In this document: positions 25,372-35,625 of the stretch, one piece after another
How positions within the stretch are numbered: the stretch's first letter is position 1
How the letters are laid out: every line of letters begins with the position of its first letter
Assembly (NCBI RefSeq): GCF_004337445.1
Contig: NZ_SJZB01000036.1
Location: forward strand, 1-60,792
Length of the DNA: 60,792 bases
Reading direction: 5' to 3'
Source of the DNA: Parasulfuritortus cantonensis
Lineage (GTDB): Bacteria; Pseudomonadota; Gammaproteobacteria; Burkholderiales; Thiobacillaceae
Notes under the pieces: model-generated
Database searches by the model: none
Told to the model about the DNA's origin: nothing
Seen by the model: only the letters and a program-made list of their open reading frames with translations
Made by a program: the position numbers and the translations under genes

Positions 25372-25657
25372 GGACCAATTCCACCAAGGCCTTCAGTTTC
25401 TGACTGGCGTGGAAGGTGACCACGCGCCGGGCCGAGATCGGCATCTCCTCGCCGGTCTTCGGGTTGCGGCCCGGGCGCTGCGGCTTCTCCCGCAACTGGA
25501 AGTTGCCGAAGCCGGACAACTTCACGCTATCGCCACGCTCGAGGGCGAAACGGATCTCCTCGAAAAAGTTCTCCACCATCTCCTTGGCCTCGCGCTTGTT
25601 CAGGCCAACCTGGTCGAACAGTAGATCGGCAAGTTCTGCTTTGGTCAGGGTTGTCAT
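25349..25657 (-). CDS. ihfA: integration host factor subunit alpha
   Basis: 102 residues, normal length. It forms a heterodimer with IHF-beta that bends DNA sharply. The dimer core is [20 protein letters not shown], and the beta-arm segment is [20 protein letters not shown], containing the Pro that intercalates into DNA (RNPKTG). It follows pheT by 14 bases, the usual proteobacterial order. Confidence 0.97.
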   Translation of the reverse strand: MTTLTKAELADLLFDQVGLNKREAKEMVENFFEEIRFALERGDSVKLSGFGNFQLREKPQRPGRNPKTGEEMPISARRVVTFHASQKLKALVELVHVGTTGE

Positions 25658-25671
25658 GTCGTGATCGAATC

Positions 25672-28038
25672 CTAGCTGCGTAGCGTGGCGCCGAACCGTT
25701 CGGCCAGGTATGCCAATACTTCCGAGACCGTCTTCTCGATCTCGACATCCGTAAGCGTTTTCTCAGTATCTTGCAATAACATTTTGAAAGCAAGGCTCTT
25801 TTTTCCGTCCGGAACACCCTTCCCCTGGTATACGTCGAAGAGCGCGATTTCTGTCACCAGGGCCGGCAAGGCCGTCTGCACGGCGGCCAGGATGGCGCCC
25901 ACGGCGAGGCCCGCGTCGACCACCACGGCGATGTCACGGCGCACGGCGGGGAAGCGGGAGACGGTGCGATAGTTCGGCAACGGGCGGGCCGCCAGGATGT
26001 CCCAGTCGAATTCGAACAGGATGGGCGCGCGGCTCAGGTTGAGCTGCTGGACCAGGCGCGGGTGCAGCGCACCCAGCCAGCCGGCCGGCCGGCCGTCCAG
26101 CGCCACGCGGGCGGATTGGCCCGGGTGCAAGGCGGGATGCTCGCCCTTGGCGAACTCCCCGGCGGCCGGATTCAGGATCACCTCGAGGTCGCCCTTGACG
26201 TCGAAGAAATCGACCGCGCGCGCGGCCTCGCCCCACTGTTCCGGATGTGCCGGACCGTAGGCCAGGCCACCCAGGCGCAGCGGCTGGGCGTCGGCACCGG
26301 TGCCCAGGAAGCAGCGGCCGAGCTCGAACAGGCGGATGCGGTCCTGGCCGTGGTTCAGGTTGTGGCGCAGGGTGGCGAGCAGGCCCGGCATCAGGCTGCC
26401 GCGCATGACGCCCATCTGGCTGGCGATCGGATTGACCAGCTCGATCTGGGCCTCGCCCGGTGCCACCATGGCCTGCTGTTTGGCATCGATGAAGCTGTAG
26501 GTGATGACCTCCTGATAACCTAGGTCCATCAGGCGCTGGCGGATTTCCACGCGGCCGCGCTGGCCTTCCGGCTGAGCCGGCATGCCGGCCACCGCGACCG
26601 GGAGGACGGCGGGCAGGTTGTCGTAGCCCTTGATGCGGGCGATCTCCTCGATCAGGTCGACCTCGGTGGCGAGGTCGAAGCGGTAGGACGGCACGCTGAC
26701 CTGCCAGTCGTGCCCTTCGGCTTCGAGATCGAGACCGAGGCGCACGAAGGTGGCGCACATCTCCGCTTCCGTGACGTCCATGCCGAGCAGCCGGCGCGCC
26801 CGCGCCGGGCGGAACTCGATGCTCGGCGCCTGCGCGGGTTCGCCACCGGCGACGGTGACCGGGCCCGCCTGGCCGCCGCAGATGTCGACGATCAGGCGCG
26901 TGGCCCGTTCGATGGCGAGGGCCGGCAGGGCCGGATCGACGCCGCGTTCGAAGCGGTGCGAGGAGTCGGTGGCGAGACCGTAGGCGCGGGCGCGCCCGGC
27001 CAGGGCATCGGGGGTGAAATGGGCCGCTTCCAGGAAGATGTCGACGGTGGTGTCGGACACCGCGCTGGCGGCGCCCCCCATGATGCCGGCCAGGGCGAGT
27101 GCGGCCCGGTCGTCGGCGATCACCAGGGTGCCTTCCTTGATCTCCACGGTCTGCTCGTTGAGCAGGGCCAGCTTCTCACCCGGCTGGGCGGCGCGCACCC
27201 GGATGCCACCGGCGACCTTGGCGATGTCGAAGGCGTGCATGGGCTCGCCCAGTTCCAGCATGACGTAGTTGGTCACGTCGACGACCGGGTGGATGGCCCG
27301 GACGCCGCCGCGCTGCAGGCGCCGCACCATCCAGTCCGGCGTTTTCGCCGCGGGGTCGATGCCGCGTACCAGGCGGCCGCAGTAGATGGGGCAGCCCGCC
27401 GGCGCCTCGATGGCGACCGCGACGGCCGGCACAGCCGCCTCGGCGTCAACGGCGACCGGGCTGCAGTCGACCGGATGGACCGCGCTGCCGGAGATCGCCG
27501 CCACCTCGCGGGCGATGCCGCGGATGGACAGGCAGTCGCCCCGATTGGGCGTCATCTTGATGGTGATGAGCTGGTCGTCCAGGTCCAGGTATTGGCGCAG
27601 CGGCTGGCCCACCGGCGCGTCGGCCGGCAGTTCCATGATGCCTTCGGCGGCATCGCTGAGCGCCAGCTCCTTCGCCGAGCAGAGCATGCCGAAGGACTCG
27701 ACGCCGCGCACCTTCGCCTGCTTGATCTTGAAATCGTTGGGCAGCTCCGCGCCCACCGTGGCGCAGACCGTCTTCAGGCCGGCCCGGGCGTTGGGCGCGC
27801 CGCACACGACCTGCAGCGGCTGGTCGCCGCCGGCATCGACCGTGCATACCTGCAGGCGGTCGGCGTTGGGGTGCTTGTCGGCGCTGAGTATCTCCGCCAC
27901 GACCACGTGGCTGAAGGCCGGCGCCACCGCGACCGCGTCCTCGACCTCGAGACCGGCCATGGTCATCAGGTGGCAGAGCTGGCCGGTATCCAGCTTGGGA
28001 TTGACGAGGCTGCGCAGCCAGGCTTCCGAGAATTGCAT
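25672..28038 (-). CDS. pheT: phenylalanyl-tRNA synthetase beta subunit
   Basis: 788 residues, full length. Domains in order: N-terminal tRNA-binding/EMAP-like B2 (about 40-150, [20 protein letters not shown]), B3/B4 editing region (about 210-400, [18 protein letters not shown]), B5 (about 405-475), the catalytic-core-like region, and the C-terminal ferredoxin-fold anticodon-binding domain ([33 protein letters not shown]). It pairs with pheS, which lies upstream. The start [11 protein letters not shown] is the family's usual start. Confidence 0.97.
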   Translation of the reverse strand: MQFSEAWLRSLVNPKLDTGQLCHLMTMAGLEVEDAVAVAPAFSHVVVAEILSADKHPNADRLQVCTVDAGGDQPLQVVCGAPNARAGLKTVCATVGAELPNDFKIKQAKVRGVESFGMLCSAKELALSDAAEGIMELPADAPVGQPLRQYLDLDDQLITIKMTPNRGDCLSIRGIAREVAAISGSAVHPVDCSPVAVDAEAAVPAVAVAIEAPAGCPIYCGRLVRGIDPAAKTPDWMVRRLQRGGVRAIHPVVDVTNYVMLELGEPMHAFDIAKVAGGIRVRAAQPGEKLALLNEQTVEIKEGTLVIADDRAALALAGIMGGAASAVSDTTVDIFLEAAHFTPDALAGRARAYGLATDSSHRFERGVDPALPALAIERATRLIVDICGGQAGPVTVAGGEPAQAPSIEFRPARARRLLGMDVTEAEMCATFVRLGLDLEAEGHDWQVSVPSYRFDLATEVDLIEEIARIKGYDNLPAVLPVAVAGMPAQPEGQRGRVEIRQRLMDLGYQEVITYSFIDAKQQAMVAPGEAQIELVNPIASQMGVMRGSLMPGLLATLRHNLNHGQDRIRLFELGRCFLGTGADAQPLRLGGLAYGPAHPEQWGEAARAVDFFDVKGDLEVILNPAAGEFAKGEHPALHPGQSARVALDGRPAGWLGALHPRLVQQLNLSRAPILFEFDWDILAARPLPNYRTVSRFPAVRRDIAVVVDAGLAVGAILAAVQTALPALVTEIALFDVYQGKGVPDGKKSLAFKMLLQDTEKTLTDVEIEKTVSEVLAYLAERFGATLRS

Positions 28039-28098
28039 GTCAGTTACCTCGAACGTGCTTGGCCGGCGCGCCGTCGCGGGCGCCGGCCGGGAACGTGG

Positions 28099-29157
<1,059 letters not shown>

Positions 29158-29160
29158 CTA

Positions 29161-29520
29161 TCAGGCGCCCAGACTGGCCTTGGCCTGTTCCGCCACCTTG
29201 GCGAAGGCGGCCTGGTCGAACACGGCCATGTCGGCGAGGACCTTGCGGTCGATGTCGATGGCCGCCTTCTTGAGGCCGTTCATGAACTGGCTGTAGGTCA
29301 GGCCCAGACCACGCGCGGCGGCGTTGATACGGGTGATCCACAGCTGACGGAACTGGCGCTTCTTCTGACGGCGGTCACGGTAGGCATACTGACCGGCCTT
29401 CATGACCGCTTCGTTGGCGATCCGGAAGACGTTGCTGCGACGGCCACGGAAACCCTTGGCGGCGTCGAGGACCTTCTTGTGGCTGGCGCGAGCGGTTACA
29501 CCACGTTTGACTCGGGGCAT
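29161..29520 (-). CDS. rplT: 50S ribosomal protein L20
   Basis: 119 residues, normal length: [40 protein letters not shown], and [13 protein letters not shown]. It binds 23S rRNA early in assembly and in other bacteria represses its own operon through an mRNA leader. It starts 11 bases after rpmI and precedes pheS. Confidence 0.98.
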   Translation of the reverse strand: MPRVKRGVTARASHKKVLDAAKGFRGRRSNVFRIANEAVMKAGQYAYRDRRQKKRQFRQLWITRINAAARGLGLTYSQFMNGLKKAAIDIDRKVLADMAVFDQAAFAKVAEQAKASLGA

Positions 29521-29531
29521 CTTCTATCTCC

Positions 29532-29729
29532 TTACGCGTAGGGCATCATGGCGCGAATATGACCCATATTCGTCGCGTCGATGGTTTCCATGCCACGCAG
29601 GTTGCGCTTGCGCTTGGTGGTCTTCTTGGTGAGGATGTGGCGCAGGTAGGCGTGCGAACGCTTGACGCTGCCGCTGCCACGAACGCGGAAGCGCTTGGCG
29701 GCCCCGCTCTTGGTCTTCATCTTGGGCAT
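29532..29729 (-). CDS. rpmI: 50S ribosomal protein L35
   Basis: 65 residues from ATG 29729 ([14 protein letters not shown]). A longer frame upstream belongs to no known protein. Conserved L35 features are [20 protein letters not shown] and [14 protein letters not shown]. It lies between infC and rplT, as in most bacteria. Confidence 0.98.
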   Translation of the reverse strand: MPKMKTKSGAAKRFRVRGSGSVKRSHAYLRHILTKKTTKRKRNLRGMETIDATNMGHIRAMMPYA

Positions 29730-29850
29730 GAGTTGCTCCGTTTTTCGATGCCTTGAGGTGTCTCCCGACGGGAGCGCTTGTCGACCTTTCAGGCACGTGT
29801 TCGGCGTTGATATCAGCGGCAACGCCCGCCGCTTTACTGCGAAACCCGTC
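29730..29850 (-). promoter_or_regulatory. infC-rpmI spacer, possible L20-responsive leader
   Basis: The 121-base gap is long for this operon. In other bacteria L20 binds structured RNA in this position to control rpmI-rplT. The stretch has a short hairpin (GCTCCCGTCGGGAG on the minus strand, near 29770-29783), but I could not establish the pseudoknot. It is listed because of position only. Confidence 0.3.
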
Positions 29851-30372
29851 CTACTTCTTCTTCTTGGGCGCCAGCACCATGACCATCTGGCGGCCTTCCA
29901 GCTTGGGAAACTGCTCGACCACGCCGTGTTCCAGCAGGTCCTGTTCCACACGCCTCAACAATTCGAGACCGAACTCCTGGTGAGCCATCTCGCGACCCCG
30001 GAACCGCAGGGTGATCTTGGTCTTGTCGCCTTCGGTCAGGAAGCGGATCAGGCTCTTCAACTTGACCTGGTAGTCCGCCTCGTCGGTACGGGGCCGGAAC
30101 TTGATCTCCTTGACCTGAATCTGCTTCTGCTTGAGCTTGGCCTCGTGCTGCTTCTTCTGCTCATGGTACTTGAACTTGCCATAGTCCATGATCTTGCAGA
30201 CCGGGGGCTGAGCCTGGGGAGCGATCTCCACCAGATCCCGCTCGGCGTCTTCCGCCTTGGCCATTGCCTCACGAATGCCGACGACGCCCAACTGCTCGCC
30301 GTCCTCCGCTACCAAACGGACCTGCGGCGCGTCGATTTCGCCGTTGATCCTCAGTTCCTTGTCGAGTGCGAT
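29851..30372 (-). CDS. infC: translation initiation factor IF-3 with ATC start codon
   Basis: 173 residues. The conserved N-terminus [20 protein letters not shown] extends upstream of any ATG, GTG or TTG in place. The codon at its head is ATC (30372-30370), with GAAAGGGG about eight bases before it. IF-3 genes are known for rare AUU or AUC starts, which let IF-3 limit its own synthesis. The rest is typical: [20 protein letters not shown] (from PQAQPPVCK) and [17 protein letters not shown] shorter TTG start would remove the conserved head and is unlikely. Confidence 0.93.
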   Translation of the reverse strand: MALDKELRINGEIDAPQVRLVAEDGEQLGVVGIREAMAKAEDAERDLVEIAPQAQPPVCKIMDYGKFKYHEQKKQHEAKLKQKQIQVKEIKFRPRTDEADYQVKLKSLIRFLTEGDKTKITLRFRGREMAHQEFGLELLRRVEQDLLEHGVVEQFPKLEGRQMVMVLAPKKKK

Positions 30373-30397
30373 GCTCAGACCCCTTTCAAAAACATTA

Positions 30398-30417
30398 GGG
30401 AGCGGATATCCGCTCCC
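30398..30417 (-). terminator. palindromic hairpin between thrS and infC
   Basis: A perfect 20-base palindrome (GGGAGCGGAT and its complement) lies between the thrS stop and the infC start. On the minus strand TAATGTTTTTG follows, giving five T after a short gap. It may partly terminate thrS transcripts or act as a processing site. Read-through is still needed unless infC has its own promoter. Confidence 0.5.
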
Positions 30418-30438
30418 CGTTCAGCCGCTGCTGCCCGG

Positions 30439-32343
30439 TCAACCGCCAATTTCCCCTTGCATGCGGTCGATGAACTCATCCAGGCTCATCTGCCCGAGGT
30501 CTTCACCGCCCCGGGCGCGTACGGCCACCTTGCCCTCCGCGCGTTCCTTGTCGCCGACGATCAGCTGATAAGGCACCCGTTTCATGGAGTGGTCGCGGAT
30601 TTTATAGGTAATCTTCTCGCTTCTCAAGTCGGATTGCACCCTGAAGCCTTGTTTTTTAAGGGCTTCCGTGACCTGGGCGGCATACTCGGCCTGATTGTCG
30701 GTGATACACATCACCACGGCCTGCACCGGAGACAGCCAGAGCGGGAAGTTGCCGGCGTAGTGCTCGATCAGGATGCCGGTGAAACGCTCCAGGGAACCGA
30801 ACAGGGCACGGTGCAGCATGACCGGGCGCCGGCGGGTGTTGTCCTCGGCGACGTAGGTCAGGTCGAAGCGCTCCGGCAGGCTCATGTCCACCTGCAGGGT
30901 GCCGCACTGCCAATCCCGGCCGATGGTGTCGCGCAGGACGAACTCCAACTTGGGGCCGTAGAAGGCCCCTTCGCCAGGGAACAGGGTATAGGGCATGCCC
31001 ATGTGGTCCAGGGCGGCCGCCAGAGCCCCTTCCAGCTTGTCCCAGGTCTCGTCGGAACCGATCCGGTTGTCCGGCCGGGTGGACAGCTTGATGCGCACGT
31101 TATCGAAGCCGAAGTCCTTGTAGATGTCGAGGATCAGGGCGACCACGTCCTTGCACTCCTGCTCCATCTGGTCCTCGGTGCAGAAGATGTGGGCGTCGTC
31201 CTGGGTGAAGTGGCGCACCCGCAGCAAACCGTGCAGCGCGCCCGACGGCTCGTAGCGGTGCACCTTGCCGAACTCGGCCATGCGGATGGGCAGGTCGCGG
31301 TAGCTCTTGATGCCCTGGGCGAACATGGACATGGCACCCGGGCAGTTCATCGGCTTCAGCGCGAACACCCGGTCGTCCTCGGTCTGGGTGGTGAACATGT
31401 GTTCGCGGTAGTTGAACCAGTGGCCGGACTGTTCCCACAGGCTGCGGTCCATCACATCCGGGGTGTTGACCTCTTCGTAGCCGGCCTCGGTCTGGCGCCG
31501 GCGCATGTAGGCGATCAGGTCCTGGAACAGGCTCCAGCCCTTGGCGTGCCAGAACACCGAGCCCGGGGCGTTGTCCTGGAAGTGGAACAGGTCCAATTGC
31601 TGGCCCAGCTTGCGGTGGTCGCGCTTCTCGGCCTCTTCCAGGCGATGCAGGTAGGCGGCGAGATCGTCCTTGTTCGCCCAGGCGGTGCCGTAGATGCGCT
31701 GCAGCATCTCGTTCTTCGAATCGCCGCGCCAGTAGGCGCCGGCCACCTTCATGAGCTTGAAGGCCTTGAGCTTGCCGGTCGAGGGCACGTGCGGGCCGCG
31801 GCAGAGGTCGACGAAGTCGCCCTCGCGATACAGAGAGATGGTCTGCCCGGCCGGGATGGCGGCGATCAGTTCGGCCTTGTACTTCTCGCCGATGGACTCG
31901 AAGAATTTCACCGCTTCGTCGCGGTCCCATTCCTCGCGGCTGACCGGAATGTCGCGCTTGGCCAGTTCCGCCATGCGCTTCTCGATGGCGGCCAGGTCCT
32001 CCGGCGTGAAGGGGCGCTTGAAGGCGAAGTCGTAGTAGAAACCCTCCTCGATCACCGGACCGATGGTCACCTGGGCCTCGGGGAACAGTTCCTTGACGGC
32101 ATAGGCGAGCAGGTGGGCGGTGGAATGGCGGATCAGGTCGACGCCCTCGGCATCCTTGTCGGTGACGATGGCGAGATCGCTGTCGGTGTCGATGAGGAAG
32201 GAAGTATCCACCAGGCGGCCATTCACCTTGCCGGCCAGGGCGGCGCGGGCCAGGCCGGCGCCTATGCTGGCGGCCACCTGGGCCACCGTCACCGGCGCAT
32301 CGAAACCGCGCTCGGAACCATCAGGAAGTCGCACTACGGGCAT
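30439..32343 (-). CDS. thrS: threonyl-tRNA synthetase
   Basis: 634 residues from ATG 32343 ([15 protein letters not shown]); the frame stays open upstream through a terminator and tRNA, so that part is excluded. Domains: N-terminal TGS (1-60), editing domain with [17 protein letters not shown] and the later metal site, class II catalytic core with [19 protein letters not shown], and C-terminal anticodon-binding ([20 protein letters not shown]). It heads the infC-rpmI-rplT group. In E. coli ThrRS represses its own translation; the 5' region here was not folded. Confidence 0.96.
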   Translation of the reverse strand: MPVVRLPDGSERGFDAPVTVAQVAASIGAGLARAALAGKVNGRLVDTSFLIDTDSDLAIVTDKDAEGVDLIRHSTAHLLAYAVKELFPEAQVTIGPVIEEGFYYDFAFKRPFTPEDLAAIEKRMAELAKRDIPVSREEWDRDEAVKFFESIGEKYKAELIAAIPAGQTISLYREGDFVDLCRGPHVPSTGKLKAFKLMKVAGAYWRGDSKNEMLQRIYGTAWANKDDLAAYLHRLEEAEKRDHRKLGQQLDLFHFQDNAPGSVFWHAKGWSLFQDLIAYMRRRQTEAGYEEVNTPDVMDRSLWEQSGHWFNYREHMFTTQTEDDRVFALKPMNCPGAMSMFAQGIKSYRDLPIRMAEFGKVHRYEPSGALHGLLRVRHFTQDDAHIFCTEDQMEQECKDVVALILDIYKDFGFDNVRIKLSTRPDNRIGSDETWDKLEGALAAALDHMGMPYTLFPGEGAFYGPKLEFVLRDTIGRDWQCGTLQVDMSLPERFDLTYVAEDNTRRRPVMLHRALFGSLERFTGILIEHYAGNFPLWLSPVQAVVMCITDNQAEYAAQVTEALKKQGFRVQSDLRSEKITYKIRDHSMKRVPYQLIVGDKERAEGKVAVRARGGEDLGQMSLDEFIDRMQGEIGG

Positions 32344-32365
32344 ATCCACCAACTCCAGAAACGAC

Positions 32366-32395
32366 AAAAGCCAGAACGCGTCGCGTCTGGCTTTT
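32366..32395. terminator. terminator between tRNA-Val and thrS
   Basis: A ten-base inverted repeat, AAAAGCCAGA/TCTGGCTTTT, with a ten-base loop lies between tRNA-Val and thrS. The T run belongs to the stem, so it can work on either strand. It most likely ends the tRNA-Val transcript, leaving little room (about 20 bases) before thrS. Confidence 0.7.
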
Positions 32396-32403
32396 GCAAT
32401 AGT

Positions 32404-32480
32404 TGGTAGGCGCGATTGGATTCGAACCAACGACCCCCACCATGTCAAGGTGATGCTCTAACCAACTGAGCTACGCGCCT
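32404..32480 (-). tRNA. tRNA-Val(GAC)
   Basis: 77 nt on the minus strand, from AGGCGCG to CGCGCCT-ACCA. The D-arm is AGCTCAGTTGGTTAGAGC. The anticodon loop TTGACAT in stem TCACC/GGTGG gives anticodon GAC. The T-loop is TTCGAAT. It lies upstream of thrS on the same strand. Confidence 0.95.
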
Positions 32481-32764
32481 AAAGAGCTGCGCATTCTATA
32501 GATGACGTCCTTCCTGGGCAACCCCTTTTTGCAGGTTTCGAAAGAAAAGATTCAGCGCCGCGAGAACATCCCCGAGCGCGGCCCACGCAACCCGGGCCCG
32601 CCGGCCGCGAGTCGCCACCGCAGCCGATTCGCCGGGCGGTCGGCACTGACGTACAGTCGCTATCGAATGCCATGCGGCGCGCGGGACGATTTACCGCTCA
32701 TCGCGCCCGCCGTCGGCGCCGGCTGCGGGCACGTCGGCTCACGAGCGACCAGGAGGACATGACG

Positions 32765-33316
32765 ATGGTGGAACTCGCATTCGTTGTCAGGCAAGGCCAG
32801 GATGCGCTGGCATGCGAGTACCGCGGCATCAATCGTGCCGACACCCGCATCCTGATCTTCGATCGGCTGTACTCGATGGCAAATCGGGAACTGGCAGCCG
32901 GCTGGTACTACAGCGCCCTGAACGCTGGCCGGATCGAACTGAGCCAGGCCGTCTTCCCCTTGCCGCACGGCTTGCACCATGAGAACCCGGAAGTGCCCTA
33001 TGGCCGCGAACTGGGGGCCGGGGAAGCGTTCGAGGGCCGCTTCCAGGTCCCGCTGCCGGTACCCGACCGCACACCGTACCCGACCTTGCTGCACCGCTCC
33101 GGTACGGCGCCAGGCGACTTCACCGAGTTGCGCTTCACGCTGGGTTGGGCGCCGCTCCCGGCCGCCCTGCCGTCTGCCATCGCGGCGATCGAGCGGGATG
33201 GGGAACGCTTGTGGCTGCTGCCCTACCGGTTGGCGCTCGGCCTTCAGCAATTGGTCAGCGTCGAGCGACACCTGGCCGGCTGCCGTTTCGCCCCGGCCAA
33301 CGCCGGCCAGAAATAG
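32765..33316 (+). CDS. protein of unknown function
   Basis: 183 residues from ATG 32765. Start chosen because AGGAGG (32751-32756) is eight bases away, whereas the ATG at 32759 is only two bases from it. No domain is recognised. The sequence (VVRQGQDALACEYRGINRAD, IFDRLYSMANRELAAGWYYS, RIELSQAVFPLPHGLHHENP) looks like a real soluble protein without signal peptide or membrane segment. A strong terminator begins at its stop codon. It stands alone between tRNA-Val and the SQR-like genes. Confidence 0.7.
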   Translation: MVELAFVVRQGQDALACEYRGINRADTRILIFDRLYSMANRELAAGWYYSALNAGRIELSQAVFPLPHGLHHENPEVPYGRELGAGEAFEGRFQVPLPVPDRTPYPTLLHRSGTAPGDFTELRFTLGWAPLPAALPSAIAAIERDGERLWLLPYRLALGLQQLVSVERHLAGCRFAPANAGQK

Positions 33317-33342
33317 AAACGGGGGCACGAAGCCCCCGTTTC
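33316..33342. terminator. bidirectional Rho-independent terminator
   Basis: A perfect 11-base stem, GAAACGGGGGC/GCCCCCGTTTC, with a five-base loop sits between the converging 32765 gene and the 53-codon gene at 33360. The T-rich side within the stem makes it usable in both directions. Confidence 0.85.
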
Positions 33343-33359
33343 CGTTCGGCGGACGGCGC

Positions 33360-33521
33360 TCAGTTGTGCGAGCGTGCCATCAGCTTGAGCATCTTCACGT
33401 TGATGGCGATGAAGCGATACACCTGCCAGAGGAAGGAAGTGCGCATGTAACGCGTGAAGCCGGTCGGCGTCGGCGCGTAATAGGCCTGCTGGTACGGCTC
33501 CTTGTTGACGGTCTTGGTCAT
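33360..33521 (-). CDS. 53-residue protein next to SQR-like flavoprotein
   Basis: 53 residues from ATG 33521 (MTKTVNKEPYQQAYYAPTPT); a longer frame from 33569 overlaps the neighbour and is less likely. The second half, SFLWQVYRFIAINVKMLKLM, could form an amphipathic or short membrane helix with several Lys. No family name is known to me. It follows the SQR-like gene by 29 bases on the same strand and precedes a strong terminator. It is probably co-expressed with, and perhaps a small subunit of, that enzyme. Confidence 0.7.
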   Translation of the reverse strand: MTKTVNKEPYQQAYYAPTPTGFTRYMRTSFLWQVYRFIAINVKMLKLMARSHN

Positions 33522-33550
33522 ATCTGGTCCTCGGTTAATGTTGAACGGTA

Positions 33551-35008
33551 TCAGTCCGGCAGCAGCCACCAGCCCGGCCGCATCTTGGCCTGGTAGATGA
33601 AGGTGTAGTGCAGCAGGGACTTCATCCAGTGGCCGGCGAGGCCGATCTCACCGAAGGTCAGGTCGAGGTCGCGGCCGTATTCCGGGTACTTGTCGTAGTC
33701 GGGCACCACCGGGAAGACGGTCATGGTGGCCGCCGTTCCGCGCAGCAGGTGGGAACCGGTCGACGCCACGCAGGCCGCGCCCATGCGCGCCATCGAGGCC
33801 GTGTGGGTGGGCTTGGCGGCACCGTTCAGCATGTCGCGGATGCTCTTGGCGACGGCGATCGCCATGGCGGCGGACGGCATTCCGGTGCGCGGGGGCGCCG
33901 GGTTGATCGGGGTGCCGTTGGCGCTCTGCATCGGCTTGCTGATCAGGTGCGGCGGCGCGAAGGCGATGCCGACCGCGAACATGTTGCCGTAGGTGGGGTT
34001 CTGGTAGGTCTTGGGCCAGTCCTCGGCGCTCCACTCGGCAAACGGCCGCGCGGTGTAGTCACCATCGACCTTCATGAAGCCGTTGGGCAGGAAGACCTGG
34101 GCGGTGATGTCCTCGCCCGCCTTGTTGTAGGCCTTCAGGCCGACGCCGGCGAAAGGCGGGATCAGCATGGAGAAGTCGAATTCGAGTTCGTGGAAGCTGC
34201 CGTCCAGGGTCTCGTAATGGATCTTGCCCGCCTCGACCTTCTTGACGTGGGCACGGATGATCCATTCGATGCCGCGCTCGACCATCAGGGACTCGGCGAA
34301 GGTCTTGCCGTTGGCGATGTAGCCGCCGCGCTTGACGTTGACGCCACCCATGCCGAAATCGCCCAGCTCGTACTCGTTGCTGATCCAGATGATGCGGGCA
34401 CGGTCGCGCACGCCGGCCTCGCGCAGGATGTGGTCGACGTTGTAGATATATTCGAAGGCGGCGCCCTGGCAGGTGCACATGCCGTGGCCGGTGCCGATCA
34501 CCAGGGTCTTGTGCTCGCCCTTCTTGACGGCGTCGACGACCGCCTGCAGCTTCTCGTTCGCCTCGATGGCGTGGGACGCGGTGCAGACCGACACGGTATG
34601 GCCGTGTTCGGGCCCGAGGCCCTCGGTGGCGCCGAAGTTCAGCTTCGGACCGGTGGCGTTGACCAGGTAATCGTAGGTCAGCTTGGCCTGCTGGCCGGCC
34701 TTCTCCGGCAGGGTGTACTCGACGGTGACGTAGGGCGAGGCGGTTTCAGCGTCGCCTTCGGGGTGGATGGACACGCCCTTGGCCTGGTGGAAGTCGACAC
34801 CGATACGGTTGTAGACCTCGGCGAGCGGGAAGGTGACGTCTTCCTCGGTCATCTGGCCGACACCCACCCAGATGTTGGAGGGAATCCAGTTCCACTTGGC
34901 GTTCGGCGACACGACGACGATCTCGTGTTGCTTGCCGACCATCCTGTTCAGGTACCGGGCCACGGTATGGCCTGAGATGCCGGCACCCAGGATCACGATT
35001 CGAGACAT
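33551..35008 (-). CDS. sulfide:quinone oxidoreductase-like FAD protein
   Basis: 485 residues. The N-terminal FAD loop is IVILGAGISGHTVARYLNRM. Cys142 (VSVCTASHA), Cys178 and Cys180 (GHGMCTCQGAAFEY), and a further Cys in GAACVAS are candidates for redox centres. NPTYGNMFAVGIAFAPP is a second FAD-contacting region. The C-terminal YTFIYQAKMRPGWWLLPD resembles the amphipathic tail by which SQR-like enzymes attach to the membrane. The likely reaction is oxidation of sulfide (or another reduced sulfur compound) with electrons to quinone, but the exact SQR type is not settled. The promoter region is strikingly AT-rich. Confidence 0.75.
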   Translation of the reverse strand: MSRIVILGAGISGHTVARYLNRMVGKQHEIVVVSPNAKWNWIPSNIWVGVGQMTEEDVTFPLAEVYNRIGVDFHQAKGVSIHPEGDAETASPYVTVEYTLPEKAGQQAKLTYDYLVNATGPKLNFGATEGLGPEHGHTVSVCTASHAIEANEKLQAVVDAVKKGEHKTLVIGTGHGMCTCQGAAFEYIYNVDHILREAGVRDRARIIWISNEYELGDFGMGGVNVKRGGYIANGKTFAESLMVERGIEWIIRAHVKKVEAGKIHYETLDGSFHELEFDFSMLIPPFAGVGLKAYNKAGEDITAQVFLPNGFMKVDGDYTARPFAEWSAEDWPKTYQNPTYGNMFAVGIAFAPPHLISKPMQSANGTPINPAPPRTGMPSAAMAIAVAKSIRDMLNGAAKPTHTASMARMGAACVASTGSHLLRGTAATMTVFPVVPDYDKYPEYGRDLDLTFGEIGLAGHWMKSLLHYTFIYQAKMRPGWWLLPD

Positions 35009-35043
35009 TTCGGGTTTTCTCCAAGGAAGCGAATGATCCGAAT

Positions 35044-35049
35044 ATTATA
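35044..35049 (-). promoter_or_regulatory. -10 element of the SQR-like gene
   Basis: An exact TATAAT lies on the minus strand 36 bases before the SQR-like start, in an unusually AT-rich stretch (35040-35070) of a very GC-rich genome. No good -35 box lies 16-18 bases upstream, so an activator or an AT-rich UP element may be used. Confidence 0.45.
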
Positions 35050-35179
35050 AATTTATTATTTGTTAATTGACACGCAGAAACGGATAGCGCGCCGCTATTG
35101 CCGCCGGCAAGCCGCCGCGCGTAGGCGAAAAAAGCGGGAGGACACGCCTCCCGCCTTGCCGGTCGACGTCCGCGGACGC

Positions 35180-35497
35180 TCAGGTCGCGCTGGCGTCGAT
35201 GACGTTCTCGAAGACGATGCGGCCATCCTCCGCGTCGACCCGGATGACGTCCTTGGCGCCGAAGCGGCCGGACAGGATCTCCTTGGCGAGCGGATTCTCG
35301 ATCTCCTGCTGGATCGCCCGCTTGAGCGGCCGGGCACCGTAGATCGGGTCGAAACCGGCCTTGGCCAGCTCGGCCAGGGCGGCGTCGCTGACCTCCAGCT
35401 TCATGTCCATCTGGGCCAGACGCTTTTCCAGGTACTGCAACTGGATGCGCGCGATGTGTCGCGTTACCTCGTCTGTGCCGTCGATGAGTTCGCCCAA
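35180..35497 (-). pseudogene. orphan copy of the clpB 3' end
   Basis: The frame encodes a ClpB C-terminus ([40 protein letters not shown]) that nearly matches the last ~90 residues of the complete clpB at 41087. The rest of ClpB is missing. At its upstream edge the match stops near 35460 and the frame runs into unrelated DNA. The last 15 or so residues differ ([18 protein letters not shown] here, [15 protein letters not shown] there), so the two ends come from different alleles. It is almost surely non-functional. It marks the left border of the inserted GT4-STAND-TPR gene. Confidence 0.85.
35195..35460. repeat. clpB 3'-end direct repeat, left copy
   Basis: About 265 bases repeated, same orientation, at 41094-41362. 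Most of the middle is identical, while the clpB-distal ends differ at scattered positions. Together the two copies bracket the 1789-codon gene. Confidence 0.85.
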
Positions 35498-35625
35498 GGA
35501 TCTCTTGTTTGCCTCGGCATTCTCCTCGCCACAGCAGCGTGCCGGAAAGGGAGTATTTTCCCTCGTTCCGCCCGGTCCAACGCCTAGGATAGACTTAGTA
35601 AAACACTTACAAGAACGAGGAATAA

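Noticed and set aside
35180..35497. Functional small ClpB-like protein.
   Set aside because: It has only the C-terminal ~90 residues without ATPase parts and its upstream end runs into unrelated DNA.
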